Source: Lucifuga dentata (taxonomy: Eukaryota; Chordata; Actinopteri; Ophidiiformes; Bythitidae). Taken from it: a stretch of DNA of 64,000 bases. Numbering within the stretch: position 1 is the stretch's first letter; the number at the start of each line of letters is the position of its first letter. This document shows, one piece after another, positions 1 through 11,948 of the stretch. The translations under genes and the position numbers were made by a program. Under the pieces are notes generated by a model that did not search any database, was not told the DNA's origin, and saw only the letters and a program-made list of their open reading frames with translations. The DNA lies in contig VXCM01001565.1 in the NCBI GenBank assembly GCA_014773175.1, positions 1 to 64,000 of the forward strand. The letters are read 5' to 3'.

Positions 1-4
1 CACC

Positions 5-503
5 ATGGTCTCAGACTTGGAGGTGCTGATTCTCATCCCAGTCTCTTCACACTCGGCCTCAAACCTCCTCAGTACGCGTGGAACTGTGGACCAGCTTTTC
101 ACCCTCGCACGGATACTAGAGGGGGCTTGGGAGTATGCCCAACCAGTCTACATGTGTTTTGTGGACCTGGAAAAGGCCTACGACCGTGTCCCCCGAGGTG
201 TCCTGTGGGGGGTGCTGCGGGAGTATGGGGTACCGAGTTCGTTGACACGGGCTATCCAGTCCCTGTACAACCAAAGCCAGAGCTGTGTCCTCATCCTTGG
301 CACTAAATCAGACCTGTTTTCAGTGGGCGTTGGACTCTGCCAGGGCTGCTCCTTGTCACCAATCCTATTGTGATTTTCATGGACAGGATTTCAAGGCGCA
401 GTCAGGGATTGGAGGGTGTCCAGTTTAGTGACCTCAGAATTGCATCTCTGCTTTTTGCAGATGATGTGGTTCTGCTGGCTTCATCACAGTGACCTTCGAC
501 GCA
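5..503 (+). mobile_element. LINE (non-LTR retrotransposon) reverse-transcriptase fragment
   Basis: From about base 86 the translation is a LINE reverse transcriptase: TVDQLFTLARILEGAW, then CFVDLEKAYDRVPR (the first catalytic Asp block), then VGVGLCQGCSLSPIL. A stop at about 370-373 breaks the frame. The match resumes one frame over with FMDRISRRSQG and the second catalytic block LLFADDVVLLASS (FADD at about 454-465), then fades by about 500. The first 25 codons of the open frame do not look like RT, so a junction or deletion lies near base 80. No endonuclease domain or 3' tail is present. It is a dead, truncated copy inside a kdm5b intron, ending about 50 bases before the next exon's acceptor. 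The exact LINE clade was not determined. Confidence 0.85.
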
Positions 504-553
504 CACTGGTGGATGTTAATTTATTAATTTGCTTTAATCTTCTCCTCTCACAG

Positions 554-2188
554 ATGGTCACGCTTGCTGAGGTCCAACAGAAGGAGATGGAGACCTTATT
601 GGCTCTGAGAGCTTCAAATGAGTCGAAGCTTCTTCCTGCTGAAAACTGTTGTGCACTTAGTGTGTGTGTTTGCCAAAAGGCCCCTTCGGATGCCATGGTG
701 CAGTGTGAGCTCTGTCGAGAAGTTTACCACTGCAGCTGCGTTGTATCAAGCGCAGACCTCCAACATGGCCAAGCCTGGCTTTGCCCGCTTTGCCAGCGCT
801 CCAGGAAGCCACCACTGGACAAGGTTCTGCCTCTGCTGGCTTCACTGCAGAGGATCCGGATTCGCCTGCCAGAAGGGGACGCTCTGCGTTTCCTCATCGA
901 GAGGACGGTGCGCTGGCAGCACAGAGTTCAGCAGGCCTGCACCGATGGAATGCTGGAGAGTGTGTCCGAGATGGCTAATGGAAAAGTACGTTATTTCACT
1001 TCATAACATAATTCACCACCTGAGGGGATGTTTGCTTTATTTGGTTGAAGACATTGCAGACACAATGAGTGCTGTCAAGCACTGATTTCTAATTCTTATT
1101 TCAGGGAAGAGTTTGGCCCAGGATATCATCACATCTGACTCAGGAAATAAATGGCTCATCTTTTTATACAGAGCACATGTCTATTCCACTGCAGGGTCAG
1201 TGTTCACACTTTAAGCACTTTATATCCAAGCGCATCTTAAATTCACTATTATTAGTTTTATTAATAAAGCTTCTGCTGCTCATCTTAGGTCTCGGTACTG
1301 AGCTGGAGGAACTGATGGTGGAAGGATTCCTGCTGCAAGTCGCCCTGCCGGAGGCAGAGCAACTATACAGATATTTGCTCTACAAACTGGCCCCCTCACA
1401 TAGCGCTCCCTGTGGAAAAAGCACGGACCAGGACCAAGAACTGCACCAGTCTCGTAGAGAGAGTCCCCATCACGTAAAGGTAACAATGATTTAACCAGTC
1501 AAAGTCAGTTTTGTAGATTATATTTCCCACATACAATCATTTCTTACTGTGTCCGTGTAATAGAATGTCCAAATTTAAAATCTGTGTTTTCAGAATGGAG
1601 TTTCCAGTCTCAACAAGGAAGCAGTTAACGGTCAGAGCAAAAAGACCAAGCGACGTAAGGACAGCTCAGATTCTCAGCACAAAGAAAAAGCCAAGAAGTC
1701 TCGCAAAAAGAAGTCTAAGAAGAGCAAAGAGAGGAGTGAAGGAACCAAAAGGAGCAGCTCTCCCACAGACTCACCGTCTGACCCCGTCCCATCAGATTCA
1801 GAAGAGGACTACTCGCTATGTGCTGCACCATGGTGCAGAGAGCCAGAGGGTGACGAGGTTTGTTTTATATCAGTATACTATGAGTTTATACATCACATGC
1901 AGGTTTGCATCATTTGATCTTAATGTCAGCTGATTTACTGTATGTCCTGTTTTTTCTCAGCTTTACAGTATGCAATCTGATACATTGGCCTTTCATCCAA
2001 CAGCACGTTTCAAACACAACTCTGTTTTTTCACGTCACTGTGTTTCTCAGGTGAACTGGGTCCAGTGTGATGGCAACTGCAATCAGTGGTTCCACCAGGT
2101 GTGTGTAGGACTGTCTGCTGAGCGAGCAGAGAAGGAGGACTATATTTGCATAAGCTGCACACAGCCAGACTATGACAGAGGAGAGTGA
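554..2188 (+). CDS. kdm5b: Lysine-specific demethylase 5B, C-terminal part (partial gene)
   Basis: The last five coding exons are 554-985, 1105-1195, 1289-1479, 1594-1857 and 2051-2188, giving 371 residues and a TGA stop. KDM5 enzymes remove methyl groups from histone H3 Lys4; the catalytic JmjC part lies left of the window. The first exon encodes PHD2 ([17 protein letters not shown], then a His/Cys pair and WLCPLCQR), followed by [17 protein letters not shown], a stretch characteristic of KDM5A/B. A Lys/Ser-rich linker (about 1640-1790) precedes PHD3 (CREPEGDEV / [17 protein letters not shown]), which reads methylated H3K4 in the family. PHD3 excludes KDM5C/D, and EPEGDEV plus AEKEDYIC favours KDM5B over KDM5A. 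The donor after 1857 (GTTTGT) is weak, but the frame joins exactly. Which fish duplicate this is (kdm5ba or kdm5bb) cannot be told. Confidence 0.93.
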
Positions 2189-3165
2189 AGACCAAAAGTT
2201 GGCTTTGAAGGATCAGCAGTTTTTGTTGCGAGCCACAGCACTTGAGTGCATACATGAACTTTGTGCCCCGTGGCTTTCCCTTTACCTTCTGGCTTGTCCT
2301 TAGTGAAAATGGTGCTATTTACTTTTTCCAGAGTTACAAAAGACATCTGTCACTGTTTTTGTCGCGGTGGCTGGTTTATCAGCCAATCACCTAATCTTTC
2401 CGAAACCTTACAAGACTTGATGCAGATGTACAAAGTGGCAAAATGTTCCAAGAACCAACAGCGCAGGGATTTTTTCAACCAAAAAAAAAAAAAATTCAAT
2501 TTGACATCACATTTTAAAACAGTTTTTACAGGCATCTGAACAATGTGAAACTTATCTTTCTCTTGTAGAGTAAATATTATTTATCTGAGCAATAACTGAA
2601 CCGAAGTTCAGTTTTGACATGAGCTATATTTGTGCTTAGAAATTCTTTGATAGAATGCCTTCTTGAAGCAAAAACCTACCCTAAGGACTTCACTTTATGA
2701 ATCCTATGATATTACATAGTTCAGCCAATATTTGTGAACAGGAATAACTCTTGAGAATCACAAATCACATAGCAATGATAATATATTTCAGTTTGTTGGT
2801 CTGAATGTGATTTTGATTAAAGTGCAGTCTTGCACCTTAATTTTTTTTTTTTTGCCCAAATCCCTCACTTTGATACGTAGTCAGTTCTCCTGTCAGCTGA
2901 AAATCCTGGATACTTTGTTGTAGCTTTGAGTGAGACTTGTTGGTGTTCACAAAATAAGAATGAGCTGTCTGACATGAAAGGAATGTAAATTTTGATTTAG
3001 GGTGGATTTTCCCTTTATGGTTTTGGCTGAAAATATTGTGTTGGACTTACATTTAATACACTGTGTGATTTATTTGCCACGGGTATATGACCTTTTTCTG
3101 CTCCTTTGGGTAAATAATATAATTCATATGTTGCAGTTTGCATTATAAAATAAAAATGTTTGTTC
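2189..3165 (+). other. kdm5b 3' UTR with polyadenylation signal
   Basis: About 1 kb of AT-rich, non-coding sequence follows the kdm5b stop. An AATAAA at 3149-3154 is followed by a GT-rich stretch (TGTTTGTTCC), the usual arrangement for a cleavage site, so the transcript probably ends near 3170. Short A and T runs occur at 2480-2493 and 2840-2852. The extent is inferred, not observed. Confidence 0.6.
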
Positions 3166-3775
3166 CCATAGTGATGAACTCTTCAGTCCTCTTCTTGTTG
3201 TCACCATTCAATATGATTCTTAGAAAATATGTGATATTTTGACTGGCACAGTTTAATTGTATAAACAGGCAGGATTTTAACTGTTGAAGCTGCAAAGGTT
3301 CTGTCAGCTGGGCTCAGTTACCTCACAAAAGTCATTGTAGTTTTTCTTCATTGTCAGAATATTTAATAGTAGTACAGGTTTGAACCAACAGAAAATGTAT
3401 TGAAAGACATCAAATTAAATTTATGGTAGTGATGTCTGATCATGAGTTAAAGTAAATTTTATAGTTTTATAATTTACTTCGTTTACACATCAGAGAAGAC
3501 TTAACACAAGATTATCAAGGAAAAAAAAAAACTAACGACTTTCCTGGCAGGCTGAACTCAGGGCATATTATACTCACAGTAGTAGCGGCCCTTGTAGTGG
3601 GCGTGGCCTAGAGTTCGCCGTCTCCATTTTGCTGCTGTTATTATTAGCTAGCATAGCGGGGTTAACAGAATAGCTGCTGGTATCTTTTGTTACAGTGCAA
3701 ACTGTTTACAACAGAATTTATAAATCACCACTGAGTCAGTGCAGCCGTCTCTTCCATTTCTGCTTCCCCGTCACC
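3166..3775 (+). promoter_or_regulatory. nelfcd promoter and 5' UTR
   Basis: This 600-base gap separates the kdm5b polyadenylation site from the nelfcd start codon. A GC/GT-box-like GGGCGTGGCC lies at about 3599-3608. A YY1-like TCTCCATTTTG follows at about 3621-3631, a combination common in TATA-less housekeeping promoters. The start codon sits in a good Kozak context (TCACCATGG). Transcription probably begins between 3620 and 3700. This is motif reading only. Confidence 0.45.
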
Positions 3776-6700
3776 ATGGACGAGGAATACTACAGTGGTG
3801 GTGCAGATTGGGAAGGCTCGGAGGGTAACATGGTAAGATCACTTGTTGCTCTTTGGCTATCTGGGCTCGTTAACAGTTAGCCGGTGAAGCTATGCAGCAT
3901 TAGCAGCAGATAAATCAGAAGTGAGTTTGTTGTGACCATGCTGCAGTGAAGTTTAGTGACGCGAAGTTAATGCAAGAGACACATTTGAATGCTGACGGTT
4001 TATACACGAGTGGTTAGAACTAAATTACGCTAGTAGATCAATGCTATCGGTGCAGCAGTTGGAGCTGTCATTGATCAGCCGCTCTACCTCCGCTGGTGTT
4101 TGTCTCTGTGCATGACTTTTTATTATCTCTCTGCACTTGCTGTTTGATCTTCACACTAAGTTAGAGCGGTAGTTCATGCAAACCAAACAAATAATAGAAC
4201 CTGCTTAAATGAATTTGTGCTTCCTGAGCTGGCAGCACAGTAATCATTAAACCATGTCATATCAAACAGGAAGAGTTCATGGTGTAAAATAGTTATACAG
4301 TCCTGGAGGTATGATGGATGAGCACATTGTCAGAAAATGTGTTGATCTGATGATTTACNTTTTTTTTTTTTTTTTTTTTTTTTTGCTTGTTGCATTTATC
4401 TGTAGTGACTTTTGTGTCAACACCTTAACTACTCTTTAAATTGTATTGTAAGGACAAAGAGAAGGGATATGTTGCTTATTTGTAAGGCAGGAATGCTTGT
4501 TAGCTCAAAAAGAAAGTTAAAATATATATATATACCATTTTATTTTTCAGGAGGATGGTTACGTTGAAGGAGAAAATGATGGGAAAACCCAGGAAGATTG
4601 TCTACAGAAATTCTCCAGCAGGGATTACATCATGGAACCTGCAATCTTCAACACCCTCAAAACGTAGGCACCTGTCTCATCAAGAGAATATAAAAAGTGT
4701 ACTGCATTCTGGGTTAATGTTATTCATTCCTCTCAATCAATTGCACTGTGCAACACATTCACTTTCTGGATGAGATCAACAAGAAAAATCAGAAGTGGTA
4801 TCTGCAAGCCATTGATTCTATACCTGCTTGTTCCCTGATGGAAACCATGTTTTGTCTTAGGTATTTCCAAGCAGGTGGCTCTCCAGAACATGTTATCCAA
4901 TTGTTGTCTGAAAACTACTCTGCTGTGGCTCAGACCGTCAACCTTCTGGCAGAGTGGCTTATCCAGATGGGTACGTACCAAACTATAAGACCATTGGTAA
5001 TGAGAATATTTTTGTTTATCTCAGTGCACCTTTTTTGGGGTTGTCATTATTGTGTCAAAAAGCCTTCAGCTCCTCCAGTATTTCTTGGATGCCTTATTAG
5101 TTTTGTTTAATTTGTATTGCAGGTGTAGAGCCGGCTCAGGTCCAGGAGCGTGTAGAAAACCACCTTAAGAGTCTTCTGATAAAGCACTTTGACCCCCAGA
5201 AAGCAGATTCCATTTTTACTGTAGAGGGCGAGGTGAGATCTCTGAATTAACGTGACCGGGTTGTTTTATAAATAATGATCACAGAGCATGAACACGTTTG
5301 ATTTGAAGGTGTCATAGAGTACATTATATATGTGGAGATTAACCCAGTCTCTGCTTTTAGACTCCTGCTTGGCTTGAGCAGATGATCGCACACACGACGT
5401 GGAGAGATCTTTTCTATAAGCTGGCTGAGGCCCATCCTGACTGTCTGATGCTCAACTTCACCGTAAAGGTAAGATAAAGCAAACAGAACTGTTTTGTAAA
5501 ACTATCATCCATCCATTTTCAGCCACTTAGCTGGGTCAGAGTCTTTGGAGGCAGCAGGCGAAGCAAAGTCGCCTCTGTCCTTCTCCCTAGCCTTGTCCTC
5601 CAACACTTTCCAGGGATCCCAAGACATTCCCAGGTTAGATAGGATATATATTTCCTCCGACGTATTCTGGGTCTTGATTTAGCAGTAGATCCTCTAACTT
5701 GAGGATTTCCTTGTTTGCTATCATTGCAAACTGAATAAATTTGGGATTTATTAAGCATCCGTCAGGGGAAAAAAAAGTGTTTTCAAGACATCACTATATA
5801 GCATTTGGTCATTATCATTTGATCATGCACTTTTTTTCTTTTTACATTTAATTTGCACACTGCTCCTCTTCTACAATGACTCCTCCTCTGAGTGGCAATG
5901 CACATTTTATATTTAATTTGCACATTAATAGCAATATCTTGCCTTAAAGTTTTATTCTATTTTATTTAGTATATTATCAGTGTTCTGTCTTTTACCTACC
6001 TCAGTGTGATTTTTTTTTTTTTGTAATTGCTGCTGCAAAGCTGACATTTCCCCTTGGGGATAAATAAAGTACTCTATCTATTATGTTTGGAGGATTAATT
6101 AAAAAAGGATTAACTGACCATACAGTGGATTGATTTGTATTGACTGTCAGCAGCAGTCTTAAGACAGTTATTTAATATAAATGCCGTGGAATCTGAGTTA
6201 TAGATTGTCTGTTATTCAACAGACCAGATTTCCATGTTATCTGCATATCACCCAGCAGTCTGTCACTGATGGAAAAATGTCTTCCTGCCAAGTTGAGCTG
6301 CTATTTATGTTGCAGCAGGTCACTGGTCACAGTTTAACGCCTGGAAAGATGACAGACTGACCTTACAGAAGAGTATGCGTGTCTCGGTCCGTGTCACACA
6401 TATTTCCTGTGTGTGTGTGTTTAGCTCATTTCAGATGCTGGATACCAGGGTGAGATCACCAGCGTGTCTACAGCATGTCAGCAGCTGGAGGTTTTCTCCA
6501 GAGTGCTGAGGACATCTCTAGCTACGCTGCTGGATGGAGGAGAGGAAAACCTGGAGAAGAACCTGCCAGAATTTGCTGTGAGGCTCACTTGGCTTCTGTT
6601 ATTGTAACACAAGTGTCCACTTTTGACTGATTAATTTTACAGTCCTGCTCCTATATACCATGCAGTTTTAATTAATCATTAGGTTACAAATATCAACTAG

Positions 6701-9700
6701 CTTTGTATTGTATCTCAGTGCCTCACAGTAATTGGTGGTTGATATTTTAAAATCTTTTCTGCTAAATGAAAAATCTTTTTTCTGTTCAATTCTCATTTGA
6801 TAATTTCATTCCTAATCTCTTACATCTAAAGTTTAGTACTAACTGAACATAACGTAGTGAGACACTTTGCTGTTCCTGTTTGTGGAATGATTCCATCTTG
6901 TGTCCTGCAGAAAATGGTGTGTCACGGCGAACACACCTACCTGTTCGCTCAGGCTATGATGTCCATCCTCGCTCAGGAGGAGCAGGGAGGTTCAGCTGTG
7001 CGTCGCATTGGCCAGGAAGTCCAGAAGTCGGCACACGAGAGGTACTGCAGTGTCTTCTAACACAGTCCCTCTTGTTTGATGTGGCCTGTTCTCTGCAGTT
7101 ATTTTTGGTGATCAAGTGGATATAAAAGGTTAAGGAAGCTTACAGGATACTATATAACACCAATGTTGTCAGATCTCCTGCACTGAAAATGGAACAGAAG
7201 TGTGTCTGATTCTGATGACACAAGGCGACGACCCACAGAAAGTGCTGATTTAAGGAAATACCTGTGTTTGTGTGTTGTAGCATTTGGCTTGCTGCTACAC
7301 AGGTCGCTCCTGTCCTGGGTCATAGTTTCTTCAACTGTTTAGTGAATTTGTCAAAAAAAAAAAAAAAAAAANTTGTTTTTTTTTTTTCTTCTGAACAACA
7401 GTTTAAAAATGCTTAAGGGATTGTTGTTAACTTGATAAATGAGTAAAATGATTTGATTATTATTTGTAGGGATGCAGGTCAGCTTTCTGTCATTCAGCTG
7501 AGCTGTGTGTAGAAGTAGTCCGAGTGGATACATGTCAGTGTTGTAAATGTGGTTTGTATTGCAGAGGTCACGATGCCAGCCAGATTACGCTTGCGTTGGG
7601 TACGGCAGCAGCTTACCCTCGAGCCTGCCAGGCACTGGGCGCCATGTTGTCCAAAGGAGCCCTGAATCCTGCAGATATCACAGTTCTTTTCAAGATGTTC
7701 AGTAGCATGGACCCGCCTCCTGTGGAGCTGGTGAGGACGAGCCTCTGGAACCTCATTTAGACTCAGTTTGTTAAGGCACTAATCATTAAAAATGCTCATC
7801 TGTCTCCTCTTCAGATCAGAGTTCCTGCCTTTCTGGACCTGTTCATGCAGTCACTGTTTAAGCCTGGCTCAAAGATCAACCAGGACCATAAACACAAATA
7901 CATCCACATCCTGGCTTATGCTGCCAGCGTGGTGGAGATGTGGAAAAAGGTCAATAGATCAGGCCTGCTTTGTTTCCTTTATGTTCCCTGGTTCCTCCTG
8001 TACTCCCTTTAACCTTTCGCACATTTGTTTCTATTCATACCCAGAACAAGCGAGTCAACATCAATAAAGATGAGCTCAAGTCAACTTCCAAGGCCATAGA
8101 AACTGTGCACAACCTGTGCTGCAATGAGAACAAAGGTGCTACAGAGTTGGTGGCTGAACTGGGCACGCTGTACCAGTGTATCCGGTGAGTACGTAAAACA
8201 TCTCATCTCCACAAAGCCTGCAGCTCTGAACGATTGTGTTCAGTTTGACAGGATTGTGGTGAGATGGGTGCTACGTTAAGAGCCACACATAAGCAGTATG
8301 CATGTACGCGAGCACCCTCAAAGGGAAAATACGGAAGTCATTTGCATACCTAGCAGCTGCAGCCAAGAGCGAGACAGAACTAGCAAAAGAGTGCAGTCTC
8401 TCTCTCTCCCCCCCCCTTCTTCAATTGTAATGAAATTAATTTAATTTGCTATGTAATTTTGCTGGTCTTGAGCACCTACACACAAAGATATAGAACCACA
8501 TTCCGCTTGTACCTGCAGCAGCGCACAAACAGCCCATCCTCACTACATGATTTTAAGCATCAGGGGATAATTGTGACAAAGTTAAAGAGGCACCGTGAGT
8601 TTGGGAGCACATGCATGCTTTGCATTTACTTGTTTCTCACAGGTGAGTGAGTGCTCAGTGTGTGTGCTTGTGTTCAGGTTCCCAGTAGTGGCTATGGGGG
8701 TTTTGAAGTGGGTGGACTGGACAGTGTCAGAGCCACGATACTTCCAGCTTCAGACAGATCACACTCCAGTCCACTTAGCTCTGCTCGATGAGGTACAGTG
8801 ATACACCAGATTAAAAGACAAGTGTTAGTAATAAAACTTAAATCTGAACACAAACTTTCTTCCCTGTAGATTTGTACGTGTCACCAGCTGCTGCACCCAC
8901 AGGTTCTACAACTGCTCATCAAGCTTTTTGAGACAGAACACTCCCAGTTAGATGTCATGGAACAGGTGTGTGTGTGTGTGTATTTTTTTAAGCTAATACT
9001 GCACACTTTAGGTTAAGCCGGTGCTTTTAAAACTGCTTTAACTGGTTGAGCTCTTAGCTAAAGTGTGCTTGGTGGTTTTCTTTGTCTCCAGTTGGAGTTG
9101 AAGAAGACTCTGCTGGACAGAATGGTTCACCTGCTGAGCCGTGGCTACGTCCTGCCTGTAGTCAGCTACATCCGCAAGTGTTTGGAGAAGCTCAACACGG
9201 ATATCTCCTTAATTCGATATTTTGTCACCGAGGTAATGGCTCATTTTAGTAACAGAAAGGAAAAATGATCTGCACCCCTGCCTATAAAATCCTTGGCAGA
9301 GGTATGAGCTCTCTGAGTGCCTTCTTGTTTTCCATTTTAATTTGCATTAAAAAGGCAAATTAAATACTGGCAATGTAAGCTGCAGGTACAATGAGTTAAA
9401 GCAGGTTTTATTCTGTGCTTCTCTTGAAGGTGCTGGATGTGATTGCACCACCCTACACGTCAGACTTTGTTCAGCTCTTCCTGCCCATCCTGGAGAACGA
9501 CAGCATAGCAGGCACAATCCGCACGGAGGGAGAACACGACCCTGTTGCTGAGTTTATTGGTGAGTGTGACGATTACATTCTGAGTCCGTATAGCAAAGCC
9601 ACTTATACATAGAGAGAAGACGAACTCCATAGTTGAATATCCTGATGAAAATTGCATGCACACAAATTTAGATATACTGGCTTTGTATGCATTTCCTATA

Positions 9701-10121
9701 TTCTTGATCCAAATTTGTTGGTTTAATGGCTGTAGATGGCTTGGTGCAAAGTCAGGATCACACAGGTTACTTCCTTTTAGTGTTGAAGACTATACGTTTG
9801 AAAACTTGAGCTACTTCTATACATTTTTGGGAATTCAGTTCCCCCAACTACTAGGAAGGGTTTTAGTTTTCAAACTTATAGTTTTGAGCACCAACAGGAA
9901 GTAACAGGAAAAGCTTGACTTTGTATAGTGCTTTTACAGCTGCAAAAGCCTTGCTCAGTAGTGCCCCCTGTGACAATAAGTGGAATTTAATGTTTAAAAT
10001 TGTGGTTTCAATTTGGAAATGAGAACTTCAAATCATCACCTTCTTCCAGAAGCACTAACATATTGAAATTTATTTCCATTTTTCAGCTCATTGCAAGTCA
10101 AACTTCATCATGATTAACTGA
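3776..10121 (+). CDS. nelfcd: Negative elongation factor C/D (NELF-C/D, TH1-like)
   Basis: Fifteen coding exons join in frame to 579 residues: 3776-3832, 4551-4663, 4861-4970, 5123-5232, 5361-5468, 6425-6577, 6911-7041, 7565-7730, 7815-7949, 8045-8184, 8678-8792, 8870-8965, 9092-9232, 9430-9559, 10087-10121. NELF-C/D is a core subunit of the nuclear NELF complex, which with DSIF holds RNA polymerase II at promoter-proximal pause sites. The protein is all TH1 domain. Near-invariant blocks include [60 protein letters not shown] and the C-terminal [11 protein letters not shown], which matches the human ending closely. Only the acidic N-terminus (first 40 residues) diverges. Length is as expected for the family. 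The donor after exon 9 (GTCAAT) is weak but fixed by phase. Confidence 0.98.
5507..5690. repeat. Dispersed teleost repeat fragment in nelfcd intron 5
   Basis: Starting with CATCCATCCATTTTCAGC, this stretch reads like an old copy of a common teleost repeat. It has a degenerate 'settled-roof' pattern: AGGCAGCAGGCGAAGC, CCTCCAACACTTTCCAG, GGGATCCCAAGACATTCCC, CGACGTATTCTGGGTC. It carries many substitutions and no coding capacity. It is probably the non-coding tail of a LINE, but the family is not assigned here. Confidence 0.5.
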
Positions 10122-11948
10122 TGTGGAAAGGACACTGTTTTTGTTGGAGATCGAAGTAGGAGGACATCAGAGAGAGATGACTGGATAAATCATGAGCTGT
10201 TACCATATATACAGCGAGATACTCAAGCATGATTGGGACTGAGTCCAGACCCTCCACTTTGACCAAATGAACAGAGATTAGTTATTAGTGAAGCTAAAAA
10301 AAAAAAAACAAAAAAAAAAAAACCAGATTGAGTTGGTAAACTCAATGGATCTGTTCAGTAAGGTTCAGTAATGAAACAGACTGAAGAAAAAGCCTTTAAA
10401 GATGCAGCTATTTTTTTTCACATGTATATTTCATTTTCTATATTTTATGTTAGAACTGTTTTAGAATAAAAATCTAAATATGTAGTTATTTGCATCTGTT
10501 TTTGAATTTTATAAAACATAATGCTTTTGAGTCTTAAAGGAGTTGTCCTAAATTCAGATTTTATCACAGAATTGAATTTCCGCCCACTGGGAAGAAATGT
10601 TTATCTGGATCTGACTGTGCATAGAAATACACACTGACAGACAATCATGCTGATGATATGACTTTTGGAGCACACCAAAAACCTGTGCAAAATTTCAGGC
10701 GATTCAGAGTCATGAGCAATGACTTATGGCCTTTTAAATTTACCATGTTGCTGTAGCACCATCTAGTGCTTAAAAGCCATCAAGGTTTACAGGTTCACTC
10801 AGATTTTAGATATATATACAGTACACACACACAGTCTAAATTAGTTTGCAATTACACAATGGGCTGCGTTTGCCAGGCCACAGAATTCTGACAGCCAAAT
10901 ACAGGAAAACTTACTTTTTACAGAATGTGGCAAGTATTGATTGATGAAATTACACAATAGCTTAAAATCTGTTCAGGTGGAACAGAGTTTGGCCTTCACT
11001 GATAATTCATCTACAGCAGAGTAGACCTGCTTCTATGCCTCATGGTTCTGAATGTTACACAAGATGGATAATATGACGTTCATAGTGGAGATGCTAATAA
11101 TATCAGTGTAAAATAACAAAGATCTGTTACTCTGCATTATGCAGATTGGCAACAAAATTGTTGACCTGAAATGGGTTTTATGTATCATATAGAGCTTGAG
11201 ATGTTGATTTTCATGCACAACTTTAGTTCAGCAGCTGAAAGTTACAAGAAGTCAAATTATTACTATAATTTCAATGAAAATATGATGTGAACATATTTGT
11301 TGATAGCGGCATTAAGTGGTTTATTGGCAAAGTTTCTGTTGTCCAGATTGTTCAGAGCAAATTGCATAAACCTCTCTGACATATGCACAGGAGGCAAACT
11401 TTAAGTTGATTTTTCAGTTTTTGTGTACAAAAGTTTTGTAATCAGTGAACTATCACAATACATTAAGACTACTAAGTAAAACAATCAGTGTCAGAACAGT
11501 GCAGGGCAAATAAAACACTATGTTCTTTGGTTGAATACAATATTGGTTTGTATTCAGTGTGAAAAGCATTGCTCCTCCTCGTAGTGTAAACTGAATATTG
11601 TTTCTAGTATATAAGTTTCTTGTATACTCCCAGTGTCAATAATTTCTATTCACCATGCAATAGAAGGTTTGCTATAACACAGAAATGAGTTGTATTGACT
11701 TGATAAAAACCTGTATTGATTCGCAGCAAAGATGATATGAGCAGGTCTTCAAGTCCTTGGCACGGAAATCTTACATAAAAATAATTTCAAAGCTCTTACA
11801 AAAAAATCTAAATTCCCTTTCCTATAGTTTACATTCTGGTTCAAGGCACTGATTATAAAAGCATGTGTCTGCCTCAGAAAGGAAGACGTTAAAATCAGAG
11901 TACACTAACGACCTGTGCTCAAGATGGAGGCAGACACTCTGACCTCCT
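10122..11948. other. Convergent 3' region of nelfcd and ctsz
   Basis: No gene is seen. On the plus strand an AATAAA at 10465-10470 is the likely nelfcd polyadenylation signal, giving a 3' UTR of about 370 bases that contains an A-rich tract (10298-10322). On the minus strand an AATAAA (plus-strand TTTATT at 11320-11325) is a candidate ctsz signal, giving a 3' UTR of about 620 bases. The two genes are tail to tail. The stretch 10530-10800 (CACACCAAAAACCTGTGC, CTGTAGCACCATCTAG) looks like an old dispersed repeat but was not identified. Confidence 0.5.

Noticed and set aside
9656..9904. 82-codon frame in nelfcd intron 14
   Set aside because: Lies between well-supported exons 14 and 15, no domain, hydrophobic residues reflect T-rich intron sequence.
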